A stretch of DNA of 64,000 nt from Yoonia sp. (GCF_017854565.1 NZ_JAFMHJ010000002.1:62001-126000); one strand, 5' to 3'. Counted from the first letter of the stretch, positions 45,872-54,249 are shown. Numbers and translations: made by a program. Notes: generated from the letters alone by a model not told the origin.

Positions 45872-46690
45872 ATGAGTTTTCCCGGCACATGGATGACCGA
45901 AAGCCAAAGCGTGGTCTACCGCGTTGTCCCCAAATGCGCCTGTTCGACAATCGGCCAGATCATGTATTACTCTGATCATGGCACATTCTTCGATGGCGAT
46001 ATCCACGACGCCAAATCCGGCATCCACAAATGGGCCATGAACGAAAGCCAGCCGCTGATTACGCAAAATATCCAAGACCACCAAAGCTATGCCTTCACGT
46101 GTGTCCGCAACCCTTACACCCGGATATTGTCATCGTTCTTTGACAAGATATGCGGCATCCAGCGCAATGGCAAACGATACCGCGGCAACCTTGTACCGCT
46201 GTTGATCCAGAAATACGGGATCGAAGTCGGCGATCCCGAGACTGGCTTTGAGTTCGATCAGATCAAATCGTTTCGCCGTTTCTTGCTGTTTGCCCGCGAC
46301 ACTGTTCGCTGGCGTCGCCCGATGGAACCTGACATCCATTGGTCGGCAATGTCCGGCCACATTTCGACCTTCATCGTCAATGGTGGCCGCTACGACAATA
46401 TCTTTTGGACAGAGCAATTCAACGATGGCATGCAACAGGTCCTCAACGCAATCGAAACGCCCAATGCGGTTGACCTGTCCGCCATCCCCCGTTTCAACGA
46501 AAGCGAAGGGCACGGCCCAAAGCGCGTGCACCCGGTCGAAGACTACTTTGACGACCTGTCGATGCATCTTGTATATGAAATTTATAAAAAAGATTTCAAT
46601 ATGTTCAAATACGACTTCGAAAACCCCGCCAACAAGATGCCGGTTGGCGAAATTGATCTTGACGAGGTCCATGCCAAACTAGGCAAGTAG
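45872..46690 (+). CDS. PAPS-dependent sulfotransferase (Sulfotransfer_2-like)
   Basis: A 272 aa cytoplasmic sulfotransferase of the carbohydrate type. The 5'-phosphosulfate loop is VPKCACSTIG (19-28), and the 3'-phosphate motif lies in CVRNPYTRILSSF (77-89, Arg79 and Ser87/88). The substrate is probably a sugar or glycan, given the divergent glycosyltransferase and the absence of sulfation genes for small molecules. GGAG lies upstream of the ATG. Base composition is lower in GC than in most neighbours, which may indicate transfer. No signal peptide is present. Confidence 0.82.
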   Translation: MSFPGTWMTESQSVVYRVVPKCACSTIGQIMYYSDHGTFFDGDIHDAKSGIHKWAMNESQPLITQNIQDHQSYAFTCVRNPYTRILSSFFDKICGIQRNGKRYRGNLVPLLIQKYGIEVGDPETGFEFDQIKSFRRFLLFARDTVRWRRPMEPDIHWSAMSGHISTFIVNGGRYDNIFWTEQFNDGMQQVLNAIETPNAVDLSAIPRFNESEGHGPKRVHPVEDYFDDLSMHLVYEIYKKDFNMFKYDFENPANKMPVGEIDLDEVHAKLGK

Positions 46691-46751
46691 TTGCGCCTTT
46701 GGCGCGCTGGCTAGGGGGCTATCCGCCCCCTCGGCGCACTGCGCCTCACCC

Positions 46752-46775
46752 CAGAGGATATTTACACTCGGAAGA
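46752..46775 (+). repeat. Dispersed repeat r4 (short form)
   Basis: AGAGGATATTTACACTCGGAAGA matches the repeat core but lacks the palindromic half. It is 62 bp after the sulfotransferase stop and faces r5. Confidence 0.65.
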
Positions 46776-46922
46776 CGGAAATTTACGAAAAATTAGCGTA
46801 AACCAAAGACCATTTTCCTGCGGTACAGGCAGGGATGCCGATGACCGTCGACGAAGAAGCCGAAGTGACTGCCTTGCCTCCTGCGCTTGGCGACTAAGGG
46901 CTTGGCAGCACTTCACTCCTCT

Positions 46923-46961
46923 CCGCTTCTTCCGAGAAGAAATATCCCCGCCGGAGGCATA
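46923..46961 (-). repeat. Dispersed repeat r5 (reversed, partial)
   Basis: On the minus strand it reads GCCTCCGGCGGGGATATTT and then CTCGGAAGA, with a short variation between them; the AAATTTC palindrome is missing. It precedes the unknown protein at 47037 by about 75 bp. Confidence 0.7.
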
Positions 46962-47036
46962 AAACTCTGCCCCGCGCTCTCGACCCGGCGAAACGCTGCC
47001 TTATGTACTTCTAGTACGGTAAAAAAGGGCGCAATT

Positions 47037-47744
47037 TTGTCGATCATATTGATAGTGGGTAGTGGCCCGAATGTTGTCAGCTGCCGGGAATGGCCGCGTG
47101 CGCCTTTTGACCAAATTGTTGCGATCAACAATGCGTGGGGCGTTCGGCCAGATTGGGATGCGCTGATCTACCCCGATGATTTTCCCATAGCGCGGCGACC
47201 GGCCGATCATGCCGCACATCAGCGCATCGTGACGGCCGCCGACTATGTTCCGCTGCAGAATGGGTTGGGTGGCTTTGTTTATGCGGGCGGGACGATGGCG
47301 TTTACTGCGTCCTATTGGGCTTTGGCAGCGCTACAACCGCAAGTCATCGCCGTTTTGGGATGCGACATGGTTTATCCCAATATTGCGGCCACCCATTTTT
47401 ACGGCACCGGCACAGCCGATCCGCTGCGTCGGGACGTGACCCTGCGGTCGCTTGAAGCGAAATCAGCGCGGCTGATGGCCATGGCCGCCCGACAGGGTTG
47501 CGCCATGGTGAACCTGTCACAAGACGATAGCCGGTTGATTTTTCAGCGCGTCACGCGCGACACGGTGAAAGATGCGCAGCTGGCGCCGGTAAACGATCAA
47601 CTGGTCGCAGCCGCCCTCGCGGAGGAGGCGCGGCTTGGGTATTACGTACCGACGGGAAAGTACTGGAAGCAAGAAGAGCGGTTCGACGTGGCAGCCATTG
47701 ACGCGCTTGATGCGCTCTGGCTCAGAGCAGCCCGCGAGATTTAA
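47037..47744 (+). CDS. Rossmann-like protein of unknown function in the glycan group
   Basis: A 235 aa protein that begins SIILIVGSGPNVVSCREWPRAPFDQIVAINNAW, a nucleotide-binding-like strand-loop. PDWDALIYPDDFP and VIAVLGCDMVYPN follow. This layout resembles proteins that handle sugar nucleotides or glycosyl transfer (MptE/DUF115-like), but I do not recognise the family. A TTG start at 47037 is chosen because it directly precedes the conserved strand and AGGG lies 8 nt upstream. The 3' end overlaps the convergent adenosine kinase gene by 23 bp. Its position beside a sulfotransferase and a glycosyltransferase suggests surface polysaccharide work. Confidence 0.6.
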   Translation: MSIILIVGSGPNVVSCREWPRAPFDQIVAINNAWGVRPDWDALIYPDDFPIARRPADHAAHQRIVTAADYVPLQNGLGGFVYAGGTMAFTASYWALAALQPQVIAVLGCDMVYPNIAATHFYGTGTADPLRRDVTLRSLEAKSARLMAMAARQGCAMVNLSQDDSRLIFQRVTRDTVKDAQLAPVNDQLVAAALAEEARLGYYVPTGKYWKQEERFDVAAIDALDALWLRAAREI

Positions 47745-48714
47745 ACAGCGTTTTCAGGTCCGCTTCGGGCCGGGCACCGATATGGCTGATTACCTCTGAT
47801 GCGGCGAGGTTGCCCATCTTTGCGCATGTGTCCAAATCCTGCCCGGTTGTCAGCCCCCAAAGAAATGCGCTGGCAAACAGATCACCGGCACCCGTGGCAT
47901 CAACGATTTGCGTAGGCACCGCAGGCACATCCCAGCGTTGGCCAGCTGACAGGACATGCACGCCATGTTCACTATCAGTGCAGGCGACAATCGCCACTTC
48001 GGACGCGGCATTGGACAGCGCCGCCTCAAAATCATCGGTCTGATACATCGACAGAATTTCCGCCCGGTTGCAGAACAGCAGATCGACGTGGTCGCGCACA
48101 ATATGACGGAACGCATCGCGGTGCCGGTCAATGCAGAACGGATCGGACAGGGTAATCGACACGCGGCCCCCCGCGCCTTTACATGCTGCAATCGCCTTGG
48201 CAAAGGCGGCGTGGCTTTCCGGGCCGTCAAAGCGGTAGCCTTCAAGGTAGATCCATTCTGCCTCGGCCATTTGGGCATCGTCAATGTCGTCGGGGGACAG
48301 AAATTCTGTCACCCCCAGATAGGTGTTCATCGACCGCTCCCCATCGGGGGTGACGATGACGATGCAACGACCGGTTTCGGCGGTTTCCGTCTTGGGTGCC
48401 ATCGCGGTGGCATATCCGGCCCCCTGCGCGCGCAGATCATGCGCAAAAATCGCGCCCAGCTGGTCATCCTTCACCTTGCCGACATAGGCCGTGCGCCCCC
48501 CCAGATGTGCGATACCGGCAATGGTATTGGCCGCTGACCCGCCGCTGATTTCCTTGGCGGGACCAACGCTGGCATAAAGGCTGACAGCGCGATCCATGTC
48601 GATCAGCTGCATAATCCCCTTGCCGATCCCAGCCGCAGCCAAAAAGCTGTCATCGGCACGGGCCAGCACATCGACCATTGCATTGCCGATACCGACAACC
48701 TGATACTTTTTCAT
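47722..48714 (-). CDS. Adenosine kinase-like PfkB family sugar kinase
   Basis: A 330 aa ribokinase-fold enzyme. GGSAANTIAG (58-67) and the anion-hole/catalytic-base motif DATGAGDLFASAF near residue 270 are clear. GIGNAMVDVLARADD at the N-terminus is typical of the alphaproteobacterial adenosine kinase group, which phosphorylates adenosine to AMP for purine salvage. Another nucleoside or sugar substrate cannot be excluded. The start overlaps the stop of nth by 4 bp, so nth and this gene form an operon. Confidence 0.9.
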   Translation of the reverse strand: MKKYQVVGIGNAMVDVLARADDSFLAAAGIGKGIMQLIDMDRAVSLYASVGPAKEISGGSAANTIAGIAHLGGRTAYVGKVKDDQLGAIFAHDLRAQGAGYATAMAPKTETAETGRCIVIVTPDGERSMNTYLGVTEFLSPDDIDDAQMAEAEWIYLEGYRFDGPESHAAFAKAIAACKGAGGRVSITLSDPFCIDRHRDAFRHIVRDHVDLLFCNRAEILSMYQTDDFEAALSNAASEVAIVACTDSEHGVHVLSAGQRWDVPAVPTQIVDATGAGDLFASAFLWGLTTGQDLDTCAKMGNLAASEVISHIGARPEADLKTLFKSRGLL

Positions 48715-49355
48715 AGGTTCTTATCCTCAAATTGACAAAGATCGCGGATCAGACAGGCCGCGCATTTTGGTTTGCGCGCGACGCAAGTATAGCGCCCGTG
48801 CAAGATCATCCAGTGGTGTGCATGCAGTTGGAAATCGGCTGGGATATTGTCCTCGATCGCGCGTTCGACGGCATCGACATCTTTGCCGGGTGCCACACCG
48901 CTGCGATTGCCAAAGCGGAAAATATGGGTGTCGACCGCCTGCGATGGCAGATGCCACCACATGTTCAGCACCACATTGGCCGTCTTGCGGCCAACACCGG
49001 GCAACGATTGCAGCGCAGCGCGGGAGTTGGGGACGATGCCATCGTAGTCTTCGACAAGAATCTGGCTCATTTTGATGACATTCTTGGCCTTTTGCCGGAA
49101 CAGACCAATCGTCTTGATATGTTCGGTCAGCCCATCGACCCCAAGGTCCAGCATCTTTTGCGGGGTGTCTGCGATTTTGAACAACGCGCGGGTCGCCTTG
49201 TTCACGCCAGCATCGGTGGCTTGCGCCGAAAGCGCCACCGCAACCAAAAGGGTATAGACGTTCACATGCTCCAGCTCGCCCTTCGGCTCGGGCTCTGCGT
49301 TTTGGAAGCGTGTAAAGATCTCGCGGATCGTGTGATAATCAAGCTGTTTTGCCAT
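48711..49355 (-). CDS. nth: Endonuclease III
   Basis: DNA glycosylase/AP lyase that removes oxidised pyrimidines (214 aa). The helix-hairpin-helix LPGVGRKTANVVLN includes the catalytic Lys, and VDTHIFR includes the catalytic Asp. The [4Fe-4S] cluster motif is C-X6-C-X2-C-X5-C (CVARKPKCAACLIRDLC). The ATG at 49355 gives the standard length. It diverges from the Ada-like repair gene across 94 bp, so two DNA-repair functions share one intergenic region. Confidence 0.95.
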   Translation of the reverse strand: MAKQLDYHTIREIFTRFQNAEPEPKGELEHVNVYTLLVAVALSAQATDAGVNKATRALFKIADTPQKMLDLGVDGLTEHIKTIGLFRQKAKNVIKMSQILVEDYDGIVPNSRAALQSLPGVGRKTANVVLNMWWHLPSQAVDTHIFRFGNRSGVAPGKDVDAVERAIEDNIPADFQLHAHHWMILHGRYTCVARKPKCAACLIRDLCQFEDKNL

Positions 49356-49449
49356 GGCGACGGTATGCCCGGCACACGCGAAGGGGGCAAGCGTCAGTTG
49401 CGCATTTTTCGGGTCGCTACATGGGTCGATTGCCCCTAATTTGAACCCC

Positions 49450-50298
49450 ATGGAACAGACAGACACATATCACTACAACGTCATGCGCCGCGCAATCGCG
49501 GCAATTGACGCGGCGGGCGAGAGGCCCTTGTCACTGACCGATCTGGCGGCGGACATGAACATGAGCCCGGCGCATTTTCAGCGTCTGTTTTCTACGTGGG
49601 TCGGGGTATCGCCCAAGCGCTATCAGCAATACCTTACCTTGGGACACGCCAAGACATTGCTGCGCGACAGGTTCACCACGCTGAACACCGCGCAAAGCGT
49701 CGGCCTGTCGGGCAGCGGGCGCCTGCACGACCTTTTCGTGCGATGGGAAGCGATGAGCCCCGGCGATTACGGCAGGGGCGGCGCGGGCCTGACAATTACG
49801 TGGGGCTGGTGCGATAGCGCCTTTGGCCCCGCGCTTGTCATGGGAACGGACCGGGGGATCTGCGGCCTTGCCTTTTCTGCGGAAACCGGTGCACAGGCGG
49901 CCATGGACGACCTGATGGCGCGCTGGCCCGGCGCCGAATTCGTCGAGGACCCATCCGCGCTGGAACCTTGGGCCACTGCGGCGCTGGGGATGACGGGCGA
50001 AACCAGACTGCACATGATCGGCGCACCGTTTCAGCTCAAGGTCTGGGAGGCGCTGCTAACCATACCATCGGGCCATGTCACGACCTATTCAGAGATTGCC
50101 CAGTCGATCGGCAACCCCAAAGCCGTGCGCGCCGTAGGTACGGCGGTGGGCCGCAATCCGGTGAGCTGGCTGATTCCCTGCCACCGGGCGTTGCGCAAAT
50201 CGGGCGCATTGGGCGGCTATCACTGGGGCCTGCCAGTCAAACGGGCCATGCTCGCATGGGAATCCGCGCGGGCCGACGCAGCCCCTGACGCGCGTTAA
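49450..50298 (+). CDS. AraC-type HTH plus methylated-DNA-cysteine S-methyltransferase (Ada-like)
   Basis: A 282 aa bifunctional repair protein. Residues 1-100 form an AraC-like DNA-binding domain (LSLTDLAADMNMSPAHFQRLF). The C-terminal half is a methyltransferase with WLIPCHRALRKSG, where Cys accepts the alkyl group from O6-alkylguanine. The N-terminal zinc domain of E. coli Ada, which senses phosphotriesters, is missing, so activation as in E. coli is not expected. Such two-domain forms are common in alphaproteobacteria. The ATG at 49450 is chosen; upstream codons in this frame are intergenic. Confidence 0.9.
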   Translation: MEQTDTYHYNVMRRAIAAIDAAGERPLSLTDLAADMNMSPAHFQRLFSTWVGVSPKRYQQYLTLGHAKTLLRDRFTTLNTAQSVGLSGSGRLHDLFVRWEAMSPGDYGRGGAGLTITWGWCDSAFGPALVMGTDRGICGLAFSAETGAQAAMDDLMARWPGAEFVEDPSALEPWATAALGMTGETRLHMIGAPFQLKVWEALLTIPSGHVTTYSEIAQSIGNPKAVRAVGTAVGRNPVSWLIPCHRALRKSGALGGYHWGLPVKRAMLAWESARADAAPDAR

Positions 50299-50414
50299 AA
50301 CCGGCAAAACCCCGCCAGTCGTAGCTGCGTTATTGGATATCATTCCAAGAACGGGCATAAGCTGGTTCATAGAGTTGCGTGATTTGCGCACCGACATCAA
50401 ATGGAACCAAGACA

Positions 50415-51071
50415 ATGAAGATTTCGAAATTCCCACTCGTGCTTGCCGCCGCATCGCTGACCCTTGTTGCGGCCTGCGACCCTGCCGGCCCCAACGGTTA
50501 TGAAAAAACCCAACAAGGCGCGCTCATCGGCGCGGGTGTTGGCGCGCTGGCCGGTGCGATCACAAATAACAATGGCACCGTGCGCGAACGCAATCAGGCG
50601 CTGCTGATCGGTGCGGCGCTGGGTGCTGGCGCTGGCGCGGCCATCGGGAACAACCTCGACAAGCAAGAAGAAGAGCTGCGTCGCCAGTTGGGCAACAACG
50701 TCGGCATCGTCAATAATGGCAGCAACCTTGTCGTGACCCTGTCACAGGACATCTTGTTTGCGACCAACAGCACCGCAGTGTCCGGGGTGTCACGCAATGA
50801 TCTGGTCACGGTGGCATCGTCGCTGAACCGTTACCCCAACACGACCGTAAACGTGATCGGGCACACAGATAACGTTGGCGATGCGTCGTACAACTTTGAT
50901 CTGTCACAGCGGCGCGCACAGGCGGTGTCATCGGTCCTGATCAGCGCAGGCGTGTCGCCCGCACGGATTCGGTCCATCGGTCGCGGCGAGGATCAACCCA
51001 TCGCAAGTAATCTTGACGCACGTGGCCGTCAGGCCAATCGCCGGGTTGAGATCATCATCACGCCGAACTAA
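50415..51071 (+). CDS. OmpA-family lipoprotein with glycine zipper (YiaD-like)
   Basis: A 218 aa envelope protein. The signal ends at lipobox LVAAC (Cys21). A glycine-zipper stretch (GALIGAGVGALAGAI and GAALGAGAGAAIG, about 36-78) may insert in the membrane. The OmpA-like peptidoglycan-binding domain spans about 105-218, with GHTDNVGDASYNFDLSQRRA and GRGEDQPIA. It tethers the outer membrane to peptidoglycan. A good terminator follows. AAG-rich sequence precedes the ATG without a strong Shine-Dalgarno site. Confidence 0.92.
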   Translation: MKISKFPLVLAAASLTLVAACDPAGPNGYEKTQQGALIGAGVGALAGAITNNNGTVRERNQALLIGAALGAGAGAAIGNNLDKQEEELRRQLGNNVGIVNNGSNLVVTLSQDILFATNSTAVSGVSRNDLVTVASSLNRYPNTTVNVIGHTDNVGDASYNFDLSQRRAQAVSSVLISAGVSPARIRSIGRGEDQPIASNLDARGRQANRRVEIIITPN

Positions 51072-51095
51072 TCTGCCCAAATCAGCGTTGACAGA

Positions 51096-51125
51096 AAGGG
51101 GTCGGATCACTGCGGCCCCTTTTTT
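51096..51125 (+). terminator. Rho-independent terminator of the OmpA-family gene
   Basis: The stem AAGGGGTC / GGCCCCTT (one G-U pair) with a 10-nt loop is followed by six T (51120-51125). It lies 25 bp after the stop codon. The GntR promoter starts right behind it. Confidence 0.85.
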
Positions 51126-51126
51126 G

Positions 51127-51161
51127 TTGTTAATAACGCGGACCGGTCATATATTTTGACC
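51127..51161 (+). promoter_or_regulatory. Promoter and probable self-operator of the FadR-type GntR gene
   Basis: TTGTTA (51127-51132), 17-bp spacer, TATATT (51150-51155) forms a sigma70-type promoter. The inverted repeat GGTCA-N7-TGACC (51145-51161) covers the -10 box. It has the same GGT-N11-ACC spacing and the same offset to the -10 box as the glcD operator, and both end in ACCAAT. Autoregulation and shared control of glcDEF are inferred. Confidence 0.75.
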
Positions 51162-51180
51162 AATAGGAAAAGGTAATGTG

Positions 51181-51948
51181 ATGCCGTTCGAACCCATTCA
51201 GCAGGAAAAACTGTCCTACGGTGTTGTCCGCCAGATCGAAGGTCTGATCCTGCGCGGGATCCTGCGCCCCGGCGAACGCCTGCCGTCCGAGCGCGAACTG
51301 AGCGAACGCATGGGCGTGTCCCGTCCGTCCCTCCGCGAGGCTCTGGCAGACCTGCAGGACCGTGGGCTACTGACGACAAAGGCGGGTGCGGGTGTGTATG
51401 TTGCCGATGTTTTGGGATCGGCGTTTGCCCCTGCGCTGGTGAAACTATTCGCCAGTCACGACGACGCGGTGTTCGACTACATCAGCTTTCGGCGCGACAT
51501 GGAAGGGTTGGCCGCAGAACGCGCGGCCCGTCTGGCCAGCGGCACCGACCTGAAGGTGATCGACACCATTTTCCAGAAAATGGAAGCGGCCCACCAAAAA
51601 CGCAATCCCGCCGATGAGGCGCATCTGGACGCCGATTTCCACCTGTCGATTATCGAAGCCAGCCATAATATCATCATGCTGCATATGATGCGGTCAATGT
51701 ATGAACTGCTGCGCGAGGGCGTGTTTTACAATCGGTCCATCATGTTCAAACAGCGAACGACCCGCGACACGCTCCTTGGCCAGCACCGCGCGATCAATCT
51801 GGCCCTGCAGGCCCGCGATCCCATCGGGGCGCGCGCCGCAATCGAGGCCCATCTGAGTTTTGTTGAGACCGCCCTGCTGGATCAGAAAAAAACAGACCGC
51901 AACGAAGTCTTTGCGCAAAAGCGGTTCGAGCACGAGGCAGACCGCTAG
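51181..51948 (+). CDS. FadR/PdhR-type GntR transcriptional regulator
   Basis: A 255 aa repressor-type protein. An N-terminal winged helix (about 6-72) has GERLPSERELSERMGVSRPSLREAL. The C-terminal all-helical FCD effector domain (about 95-235) has metal-site residues in DADFHLSIIEASHN and GQHRAINLAL. FCD regulators of this type (PdhR, LldR, GlcC) respond to small organic acids. Its promoter carries the same operator as glcD, so glycolate or a related 2-hydroxyacid is a plausible effector; that is inference. A GTG one codon upstream is an alternative start. Its end overlaps the CPBP gene by 4 bp. Confidence 0.9.
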   Translation: MPFEPIQQEKLSYGVVRQIEGLILRGILRPGERLPSERELSERMGVSRPSLREALADLQDRGLLTTKAGAGVYVADVLGSAFAPALVKLFASHDDAVFDYISFRRDMEGLAAERAARLASGTDLKVIDTIFQKMEAAHQKRNPADEAHLDADFHLSIIEASHNIIMLHMMRSMYELLREGVFYNRSIMFKQRTTRDTLLGQHRAINLALQARDPIGARAAIEAHLSFVETALLDQKKTDRNEVFAQKRFEHEADR

Positions 51949-52676
51949 CTCTGGCGTAGAAGGTCGGCCCAAAGCCAGAGGCCGACAACGGCCTGGATCA
52001 GGATGCCGATCAGCGCAAAGGGATGCAGCACGCCAAGCATATCGCTGGAAAACACCGCTAGATCCCACAGCCAATGCCAAACGATCAGAGGCCAAAGGTT
52101 GCCGATCTTCAGCGCCGCAGGTGCCAGAAAAGTTCCGACAAGAAAGGTAAACGCCAACTGCTGCGCGATATTTGTGACGCTTTGGCCGTCAAACCCGTTC
52201 ACGGCGTGCAAAAGTGAAAACGCGACCGCACTGATCAGCATGGCGTGTGTGACAGGCAAGCGGGCGATCAATCCGCGTAACAGGATGCCACGAAACATTA
52301 CCTCTTCGGAAAACCCGATCAGAAAGGTCGTCACCGTGAGCAAACGCAGCATGTGCCAGTCGGCGTCCGAGAGCGTCCCGTGCAGCAACAACGGCACGAC
52401 CCCCGCGCCCATCATCGCCAGAACCACATAGGATGGCAGCAGCCAAAAGGCCCCGCGCCAGCGCATCGTGCCAAAGCCGGCGCCGGAGCAGCCATAGTAG
52501 CGCCGGACGTAATACACACACAGGCAGGTCAGGATCAGTTCGACGGGCCAGAACCGACTGACCATGGCGACCGTGCCATAGGGCGCGTCCGCCACCCGAT
52601 ACATATACAGCATGCCAAGGCCGACCACGGCCATGTAAAGAAGCGTCGCACGAACGGCGACCCACAGGCTTGGCAT
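51945..52676 (-). CDS. CPBP family intramembrane glutamic endopeptidase
   Basis: A 243 aa integral membrane protease-like protein with about seven helices. Motif 1 EEVMFRG contains Glu124-Glu125 and Arg129. Later motifs FSLLHAVNG and IVWHWLWD supply the His residues of the ABI/CPBP fold. The ATG at 52676 has GGGGA 7 nt upstream; an in-frame start 30 bp earlier is less likely. The substrate is unknown; relatives process prenylated or membrane proteins or are inactive. It converges on the GntR gene. Confidence 0.88.
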   Translation of the reverse strand: MPSLWVAVRATLLYMAVVGLGMLYMYRVADAPYGTVAMVSRFWPVELILTCLCVYYVRRYYGCSGAGFGTMRWRGAFWLLPSYVVLAMMGAGVVPLLLHGTLSDADWHMLRLLTVTTFLIGFSEEVMFRGILLRGLIARLPVTHAMLISAVAFSLLHAVNGFDGQSVTNIAQQLAFTFLVGTFLAPAALKIGNLWPLIVWHWLWDLAVFSSDMLGVLHPFALIGILIQAVVGLWLWADLLRQS

Positions 52677-52735
52677 GATATCGTCCCCTGCACAGCCCCC
52701 ACGCATGACCTAGGGCACACGCACCAAAGCCGTCA

Positions 52736-52772
52736 ACGAAAAAGCCCGTGCGCTTTGCAGCGGACGGGCTTT
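52736..52772 (-). terminator. Rho-independent terminator of the atp F0 operon
   Basis: The 9-bp stem AAAGCCCGT / ACGGGCTTT lies at 52741-52772 on the plus strand. On the minus strand the stem runs straight into TTTTTC. It lies 33 bp after the atpF stop. Confidence 0.85.
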
Positions 52773-52805
52773 GGCTGGTCCAAGGGCAGCGTGGCCTTGC
52801 CGGAC

Positions 52806-53363
52806 CTAATGCAGTTTTTCACCAACCGTGATGATCGCGTCGTCGATCAGCGCACCAGCGGATTTGGCGTCCATCTGCTGTGCCATGACATCTTTCGCGA
52901 CACTGACAGCGACCATAATCGCCTGATCACGTACGTCCTTGACAGCGGCAGCCTGCGCGCTTGCAATCTGCTCTTCTGCGGCAGCAAGGCGACGGGTGAT
53001 TGATTTGGCGATATCGTCTTTTGCAACGGCGGCTGCAGTGTTCGCCTCTTCCTTGGCCGCAGCCACGATGCGATCGGCCTGCTCCTGCACTTCTTTGTGC
53101 TTACGCTCGTAAGAGGCCAGCAGCGACTGCGCTTCTTCGCGTAGCGCGCGTGCCTCATCAAGGTCGGACTTGATGCTGACCGCGCGTGTGTCCAGCAACG
53201 CCGCCACTTTACCCGGCACTTGGTAATAAACCAGAATGCCGACAAAGATCAGGAACGCGACAAGGACAACAAAGTTGGTGTTTTGCAGCGATACGAACGG
53301 ACCTGTTGCCGCCAGTGCGGGCGACGCGCCGAGGGCGAAAAGGGCTGTGATCATAAATCTCAT
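52806..53363 (-). CDS. atpF: ATP synthase F0 subunit b
   Basis: Peripheral stator subunit (185 aa). It has an N-terminal signal-like helix (MRFMITALFALGASPALAA), then the membrane helix (about 31-48, FVVLVAFLIFVGILVYY) and a long charged coiled coil (about 55-160). The family charge pattern in KVAALLDTRAVSIKSDLDEARAL is typical of alphaproteobacterial b. It is the last gene of the operon, 3 bp after the b' gene, followed by a terminator. F1 genes are not in this window, as expected for this group. Confidence 0.94.
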   Translation of the reverse strand: MRFMITALFALGASPALAATGPFVSLQNTNFVVLVAFLIFVGILVYYQVPGKVAALLDTRAVSIKSDLDEARALREEAQSLLASYERKHKEVQEQADRIVAAAKEEANTAAAVAKDDIAKSITRRLAAAEEQIASAQAAAVKDVRDQAIMVAVSVAKDVMAQQMDAKSAGALIDDAIITVGEKLH

Positions 53364-53366
53364 GAC

Positions 53367-53915
53367 TTACCCTTTCATCCGTGCGGTCACCGCAGCGGTA
53401 ATTGTTTTTGCATCCGACTTGCCACCCAAGGCGGTGACCAATTCCTTGGCCGTGTCCTTGGCGACCTGAGTCACGCTTTTCACCGCGCCATCGCGAATTT
53501 CAGCAATCGCTGCTTCGCTTTCGGCAGTCTTGACGGCGATCTGCGCGTCGGCCTTTTGCAATTCGACATCAAGCCCTGCCTGAATATCCGCTTTTGCGGC
53601 AGCCACGATTTTTTGCGCCTCAGCACGCGCATCAGCAAGTGCCTTGTCATAGGCAGCTTCGGCTTCGGCAGCTTTGTTCTTAAGCTCTTCTGCGGCGGCA
53701 ATATCGTTCGTGATTGTTCCGGAACGCTCTGCCAGAACCGCGCCGATGCGGGGCAGCGCGATGCGTGACATCACGAAATAGATCGCGGCCAATGTGACCA
53801 CGAGCCAGAAAATCTGGTTGGGAATCCAATCCGCGCAAAGCTGTGGCATGCCAAGTGCGCCACCCCCTGCATCAACGCAGGCGCCTGCGACGGCGTCGTG
53901 TTTGTCTGTTGCCAT
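53367..53915 (-). CDS. atpX: ATP synthase F0 subunit b'
   Basis: Second stator subunit, b-prime (182 aa), paired with b as in photosynthetic bacteria and Rhodobacterales. After a short N-terminal part with two Cys comes the membrane helix (about 34-52, [17 protein letters not shown]) and then the coiled coil. [27 protein letters not shown] is characteristic. It lies 80 bp after atpE and 3 bp before atpF. The gene symbol follows Rhodospirillum/Rhodobacter usage. Confidence 0.93.
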   Translation of the reverse strand: MATDKHDAVAGACVDAGGGALGMPQLCADWIPNQIFWLVVTLAAIYFVMSRIALPRIGAVLAERSGTITNDIAAAEELKNKAAEAEAAYDKALADARAEAQKIVAAAKADIQAGLDVELQKADAQIAVKTAESEAAIAEIRDGAVKSVTQVAKDTAKELVTALGGKSDAKTITAAVTARMKG

Positions 53916-53995
53916 GATGGCCCCCGAATACCTTGAAAGTTTACTGGCAGGTCACGTTGCGCGACCTGCCAGCCGTAAGGATATGGGTCGTGTTC

Positions 53996-54220
53996 TTAAA
54001 CAGCGAACATCAGCAGAAGCGCCACGAGGAACGAAAAGATCCCCAGCGCTTCGGCGAATGCCAGACCGATGAACAGTGTTGCTGTCTGCGACGCAGCAGC
54101 GGATGGGTTACGCAGTGCGCCAGCCAGGTAGTTACCTGCAACTGTACCAACACCGATTGCGGCAGCGCCGGAACCGATTGCAGCCAGGCCAGCGCCGATG
54201 TGTGCGAGTTCGCCTTCCAT
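53996..54220 (-). CDS. atpE: ATP synthase F0 subunit c
   Basis: Proteolipid of the rotor ring (74 aa): two helices joined by the polar loop ALRNP. The first has the glycine motif [17 protein letters not shown]. The proton-binding carboxylate is Glu57 in [15 protein letters not shown] site stands before the ATG. The gap to atpB carries a palindromic repeat (54250-54277), which may set the different expression level that this many-copy subunit requires. Confidence 0.97.
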   Translation of the reverse strand: MEGELAHIGAGLAAIGSGAAAIGVGTVAGNYLAGALRNPSAAASQTATLFIGLAFAEALGIFSFLVALLLMFAV

Positions 54221-54249
54221 GTGTATTCTCCTTACGATTGGAAGTTAGA

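Larger units (their letters stand above)
46691..47036. other. 346-bp gap with two opposed dispersed repeats
   Basis: The gap contains repeat r4 (46752-46775, plus) and repeat r5 (46923-46961, minus) facing each other about 150 bp apart. Between them a 20-codon frame (46835-46897) is too short to support as a gene. The arrangement could be a decayed mobile element or two independent insertions. No terminator with a T-tract is visible for the sulfotransferase gene. Confidence 0.5.

Noticed and set aside
46835-46897. Twenty-codon frame MPMTVDEEAEVTALPPALGD
   Set aside because: Too short, without a recognised partner or regulatory context; recorded as part of the gap.
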